From Chlamydoabsidia padenii (Eukaryota > Mucoromycota > Mucoromycetes > Mucorales > Cunninghamellaceae): a DNA stretch of 64,000 nt. The stretch is taken from contig JAIWND010000013.1 in NCBI GenBank assembly GCA_025330725.1, positions 558,001-622,000 of the forward strand. The letters are read 5' to 3'. A program made the position numbers and the translations under genes. Every line of letters begins with the position of its first letter. Positions within the stretch are counted from its first letter, which is position 1. Under the pieces are notes generated by a model that did no database searches, had not been told where the DNA came from, and saw only the letters and a program-made list of their open reading frames with translations. Below, one piece after another: positions 59,935 through 64,000 of the stretch.

Positions 59935-60623
59935 TTTGGATAGTTTCAAGTAAGCTAGTTCAGCTTCTTTGGGTATCAGTTCTGCAATGTTTGTCATGAG
60001 CCGTAAGGATTCTACAAATATATAAAGATAATGTTATCTACCATATCACATACATTCTATGTAATCAAGTTTTGCATTTTACCTGTAGTTTCGGGGTTGA
60101 TAAATCCTTCTTGAGTGCTGCTGGGTTTGGCTTGAGGTACAGCTACTTGATATCAATAGTAAGTTTAACATGATCCTTATCGACTGTTACCCCTTTTCAT
60201 TTTTACATATTATCACATTGCAAGTCACCATAACATACCTTTTTTACCGGTACCAGTAGCCTTCTTCACAGCAGCCAAATGTTTCGCACTCCTCAAGTGG
60301 TTTTGCATAGTGGCGTCGTTATTGAATTTCTTTTTACATTCTTTACAGTACAGATTGTTGGCTATTGGTGTTGTCTTTGTAGGTGTTGTCACTTTTGGTG
60401 AAGCAAGTTGTTGAGTGTCTTCAGTTTTAGATCCAGTGCAAAGGGACGATCTGTCAATCGTAGATCGCATATATGGTTGGAGAGGTAAGGGCTGGAAGAC
60501 TATATAAACAAAACAAATGAGAGTTATTTCATAAAGATAAACTAATAAAACGTTCTTTATACCATTCAAACAAGTTGTATCTAGTTCAGGATCATAGAGT
60601 GGGAATAGTTCTTGATTGGGCAT
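58549..60623 (-). CDS. C2H2 zinc-finger protein with helical repeats, uncharacterised
   Basis: Exons 60623-60563, 60499-60239, 60142-60083, 60011-59934, 59803-59583, 59534-59317, 59241-59211, 59096-58949, 58899-58823 and 58740-58549 give 448 aa. One U1/JAZ-type finger, YCKECKKKFNNDATMQNHLRSAKH, lies at about residues 80-103. The remaining 330 residues are helical with TPR-like pairs (LAQLAMARLYCLYNRQMEMAYDLY, SLLVEVAGAFAQTN, EKISIVLYGLASIG). They end in a charged coil (FLSKIARARRDLDYL). JAZ-type fingers often bind double-stranded or structured RNA; the role here is unknown. Every junction keeps frame. Intron 4 has a run of about 43 A on the coding strand directly after the donor. Confidence 0.85.
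59888..59931. repeat. Homopolymer T run (about 43 bp) in intron
   Basis: Lies immediately 3' of the donor on the coding strand (GTAAAAA...). Confidence 0.9.
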
Positions 60624-60701
60624 GGAGAGTAGAATGATTTATAAGGACAAGAGGGAAAATAAAGACGAGTCAAAAAAAAAAAAAGTCGAGGTTCCAGCTA
60701 T

Positions 60702-60716
60702 CGGGGGTTGAAAATT
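60702..60716 (-). promoter_or_regulatory. Candidate promoter element upstream of zinc-finger gene
   Basis: CGGGGGTTGAAAATT, 79-93 bp upstream of the ATG; a divergent copy. Confidence 0.35.
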
Positions 60717-60900
60717 GATGTTCCTTTTTGGGTTGAAGAATGCGTATTGTCGAAGGCTGCCAGTTACTGAACGTGCAAAAGATAACATAATAACACTGTA
60801 TCCTCCGTACTATTACCTATCTTCTGTAAAGTAGAATCTATGGTATTACCAAGTTTCAGATCTATAAATGGGGTACTTGGTCATGAAAAAAAAAAAGCAT

Positions 60901-60914
60901 ATTCAAATTCCGCC
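60901..60914 (+). promoter_or_regulatory. Candidate promoter element upstream of RPN3
   Basis: ATTCAAATTCCGCC, 125-138 bp upstream of the RPN3 ATG, followed by a CT-repeat leader (61001-61022). Confidence 0.4.
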
Positions 60915-61038
60915 TGCCTTACAGTGACGTGGAGTTGGGATGCCGCGTAGTCAAATAAATGTTGACCTGCTCCTTTTTCATTTACGTCGCTTCTCTTTTA
61001 TTCTCTCTCTCTCTTTCTCTCTCATCCTATTATAAATC

Positions 61039-63163
61039 ATGATAAACGCCGGACCAAAACAAGACAAACTAGACCACGTTGATGCCATGGAAGTTGAAGA
61101 AGACGAAACAGCAAAACAACTACGTCTGGAAAAAGAAGCAGCCACGTCATTATATAACGGTAAGTAAAAAAGATGGATACTCAATAAAAGGCAACTCATT
61201 CCTTTGTACTGTATAAAATTGACTATTTAGATCTGAAACGGAACTGTAACCTGCTGGAAAGAGCTGTGAATACCATTGAATCTCGCTTTACAACACGTGT
61301 CTTACGCACCTTACCCTCTATTCGACGTCGGCTTACTGCTCCTGTGTTGGCACGAATCATTACAGAATACTATGGTACTAGTAAGTTTATGCTGTTACGT
61401 GATACACTATGTCTGGACTCACTTTTTTCACTTTTTTCTTTTTTTTACACTAGATGAAAAGAAGAATGAACTCTTACAACTCTTGGGCCAAGTAAGTATC
61501 CTAGACATGTAACGAGGAATGACTGGCACTCCTTGGGTGAACTGATATACATTTATTTATACCGTGATATATTAGACGGCGAATGATATGGAACTAGATA
61601 ATGACGACAAGAAATCAACCACTCTACCCGAAATCGATATCTATTTACACCTAAATGTGATCATTTATTTGCTCGATAAGAAGGAATTGGACAAGGTAAA
61701 AAGTATGATATGGATACTTAAACAGTAATTAACATGGGGGACAATAGGGTACTCGTTTGGCAAATGCAACAGTAGAAAGATTGGTGCCTCTTAATCGTCG
61801 TACCTTGGATTTACTTGCTGCTAGAGTATACTTTTATCATGCACGATTTTATGAATTGGCTGATCGATTGGAGGAAATTCGACCGTAAGTATATACTAGT
61901 AATAGAGGGAAACAAAACAAGTATTTACTAATTGTATACTTCTTGTTTATGTATAGAATGCAATTGGCTGCCCAAAGAACGGCTAGTCTACGACATGATG
62001 ATGAAACTCAGGTAAAAGACATTTAAATTGGACCAACTGATTTATGATAGACTAAACTATTATCATCTCTTCTAGGCAACCTTACTCAACCTATTATTAC
62101 GAAATTACTTTGTCCACAACTTGTATGATCAAGCGGACAAACTTCTCTCTAAAAGCAACTTTCCTGAAAACGCCGGAAACAATCAAGCTGCTCGGTATAC
62201 ATACTATCTCGGTCGAATCAAGGCTCTTCAACTAGATTACACCTCAGCACATACCTTCCTCACCCAAGCTATTCGTAAAGCCCCTCAAAACAATCTCACA
62301 GCTGGCTTCCAACAAACGGCAAGTCATCCGATAATCAATGCAACATCATCACTTTTGTACTAATCGATCTATTTGTTGCTGGGTTCTAGGTTCACAAATT
62401 CTTCCTTGTTGTCCAGCTGTTGATGGGTGAAATTCCTGAACGATCATTATTCAGACAACCTATCCTGAAGAAGGCTCTTGCTCCTTATCTCCATATCACT
62501 CAAGGTAAACAAAAGAAGAAGAAGAAAGAAAGAAAAAAAAACCTTGATCTCAACGAACTGCTTTTTATTCCCCTCCCCTTGTCAATAGCTGTCCGTGTTG
62601 GTGATTTAAACAAATTCCAAGAAGGTTTGGCTCAATTCGGTGATGTATTCAAGAAAGACAAGACCTACACGTTGATTCTTCGTTTACGTCACAATGTTAT
62701 CAAGACCGGGATCCGTATGATCAGTTTATCTTACTCCAAGATTTCGCTACGGGATATCTGTATCAAGTTACATCTTGATAGTGAAGAAGATGCTCAATTC
62801 ATCGTGGCCAAGGCGATTCGGGATGGTGTGATTGATGCTACTTTGGATCATAACCGTGGATACATGAAGAGCAAAGTAAGTTAAAAGAATAATAGGAGGA
62901 TATGTTTTATATCAACACCCCTTTTATATATATAATAGGAAATCGTCGACATCTATTCTACAAACGAACCTCAGACGGCCTTCCATCAGCGTATCACCTT
63001 TTGTTTGAATCTACATAATGACGCTGTCAAGGCCATGCGATTCCCAATGGATGCTCATCGAAAAGAACTGGCCACGGCGGAAGCTGCTCGTGAACGTGAA
63101 AAGGAATTGGTACAAGAAATTGCCGAAGGTGACATGAACGATGGAGATGATTTTTATGATTGA
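61039..63163 (+). CDS. RPN3: 26S proteasome regulatory subunit Rpn3
   Basis: Lid subunit of the 19S regulatory particle. Exons 61039-61159, 61231-61380, 61454-61491, 61576-61695, 61748-61884, 61957-62011, 62076-62318, 62390-62504, 62589-62875 and 62939-63163 give 496 aa. N-terminal helical repeats carry [17 protein letters not shown] and [21 protein letters not shown]. The C-terminal PCI domain includes [35 protein letters not shown] and [15 protein letters not shown], with an acidic DDFYD tail. All match PSMD3/Rpn3. The intron at 62319-62389 is GC-AG; reading through it would end the protein early and lose the PCI domain. Confidence 0.96.
62319..62389 (+). other. GC-AG intron in RPN3
   Basis: CAAACG/GCAAGT...GGTTCTAG/GTTCAC, 71 nt. 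It joins GFQQT to VHKFFLVVQ in agreement with the family. Confidence 0.88.
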
Positions 63164-63759
63164 AACATATCCATCTTTGGGGTCTTTAGTTTTAGTAAAC
63201 ACAACATAGTCTTTTTTTATACAACTTGAATAAACACAAAGGTTACTTCCCTCACTATGCCGGGATACCCCTTCAACATGAAATTTTTTTATACATGATG
63301 CCCAGCTGCTTAAGGGTGATTGGGGCAAACCTGTGGTGAATCGAAACTGACGGGGTTTGAATTTTTAGCGTTCGACCCTGGCGGGATTTCAAAAATCGGG
63401 GATCGACCGGGATTTAAAATTTGCGAAAATCATGCAGATACGGATATGGAGAACGTTGGTTCCTCCGGTAATGATGATTTTGATTCTACTGATATAATCA
63501 CTCTATGATGACATTACCTATGGAGTAGTACCAGTCAAACAGTTGATTGCAAAGAGTTTTATTTGTAACAGATGTAACAAAATCACATTGTGTAACCATT
63601 TCCCTAATCATGATTTGTTTATTTCACACATGCACGTTGCCCTACATCCCTACACACACATACAATACAACAAAAATGATAGTATGTCACAGCATTTGTA
63701 ATCTCCAGTTTATTTCCGAATATATGTTTGTTATGATAAAAGATAAAGAAGAGAGATTA
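63164..63759. other. Spacer with three promoter-element copies
   Basis: Between the 3' ends of RPN3 and the partial Kelch gene. ACGGGGTTTGAATTTT (63350-63365), GCGGGATTTCAAAA (63381-63394) and CCGGGATTTAAAAT (63408-63421) lie within 75 bp. A 20-codon frame starts at about 63447 (MENVGSSGNDDFDSTD). No recognised gene starts here. Confidence 0.5.
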
Positions 63760-64000
63760 TCAAGTAAAACTAGTGTCAATGGAGAAGTTTGTAATCTGGG
63801 GCAAATACGCGCATGAGGATAATTCTAATACATAAAGGTCATTAAAGAATTTCTTGCCATCATATCCACCAAACATAAAGAGACGGCTGTCATAGAGTAG
63901 CATAGTGTGGTATCCGCGGTTACTTGGTGCATTGCCATATATCTTGCGGACTTCCCATGCCATTGTCACTGGAGAGAGGTAAGAAAGGATGGTTAATTTA
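63760..64000 (-). CDS. Kelch-repeat protein, C-terminal fragment only
   Basis: The last exon (63968-63760) is preceded by an acceptor CTCTCCAG; the gene continues beyond the right edge. It encodes one Kelch blade, WEVRKIYGNAPSNRGYHTMLLYD followed by RLFMFGGYDGKKFFNDLYVLEL, then a short tail to the stop. Nothing can be said about other domains. Confidence 0.75.
   Translation of the reverse strand, partial: KLTILSYLSPVTMAWEVRKIYGNAPSNRGYHTMLLYDSRLFMFGGYDGKKFFNDLYVLELSSCAYLPQITNFSIDTSFT

Noticed and set aside
1..64000. tRNA, rRNA, CRISPR array or transposon
   Set aside because: No B-box-like GGTTCGANTCC with a foldable arm, no spaced direct repeats and no transposase or reverse-transcriptase motifs were seen on either strand. 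Only eye inspection was possible; tRNAscan-SE and a repeat library would be decisive.

Overview
This 64 kb window is nuclear DNA from a filamentous fungus, most likely an early-diverging one (Mucoromycota, order Mucorales). The basis is the AT-rich sequence, dense packing of genes with many 50-110 bp introns (GTAAGT...CTAAC...AG), abundant intronic poly-A/poly-T tracts, orthologues of Brr6/Brl1, Nrg1 and an Msn2-type factor, and a minor-spliceosome intron of a kind lost in most Dikarya. The order-level placement is inference; no rRNA or other marker is present. I see no virus, plasmid, CRISPR array, transposon or rRNA/tRNA gene.

Layout. 1-8.5 kb (minus strand): 3'-truncated catalase, mitochondrial processing peptidase beta, and a 14-exon tricalbin. 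9.8-13.7 kb: SF3B2 (+), a Brr6/Brl1 nuclear-envelope protein (-) and the Ess1/Pin1 prolyl isomerase (+). 14-18.2 kb (-): a polyQ bHLH-zipper factor and an Msn2/Seb1-like zinc-finger factor. 18.2-21.6 kb: a long stretch without a recognisable gene but with splice-like signals. 21.6-33.4 kb (-): mercaptopyruvate sulfurtransferase, Kelch-BTB protein, RNA polymerase III subunit RPC4, alpha-arrestin and the mitochondrial PGP phosphatase Gep4. 33.4-40.7 kb: a 23-exon ISWI remodeller (-) divergent from an RBM26/27-like RNA-binding protein (+). 42.7-48.7 kb: Nrg1-like repressor (+), Gyp1-like RabGAP (-), and a short-chain dehydrogenase (+). 49.5-60.6 kb (-): two unrecognised proteins, an Lsb5-like VHS/GAT protein, a PH-domain protein and a zinc-finger/helical-repeat protein. 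61-63.2 kb (+): proteasome subunit Rpn3. A partial Kelch protein runs off the right edge.

The genes are ordinary housekeeping and regulatory genes with no shared pathway. They cover splicing, Pol III, chromatin, the proteasome, ER-plasma membrane tethering, vesicle traffic and mitochondrial biogenesis. I rebuilt almost all of them exon by exon; the spliced lengths of the complete models come out in frame.

The most interesting observations concern gene architecture. (1) BRL1 carries a textbook U12-type AT-AC intron. (2) GEP4 carries a non-canonical intron best read as a U2-type AT-AC (ATAAGT...AC) or GA-AG intron. (3) A recurrent element of consensus GCGGGATTTSAAAT lies mostly about 60-110 bp upstream of start codons of most genes, in both orientations, and looks like a core promoter element. 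(4) Two genes have a first coding exon consisting only of the ATG. (5) Orphan copies of the promoter element flag possible unannotated transcripts at about 19.8-21.4, 41.2-41.7 and 63.3-63.5 kb.
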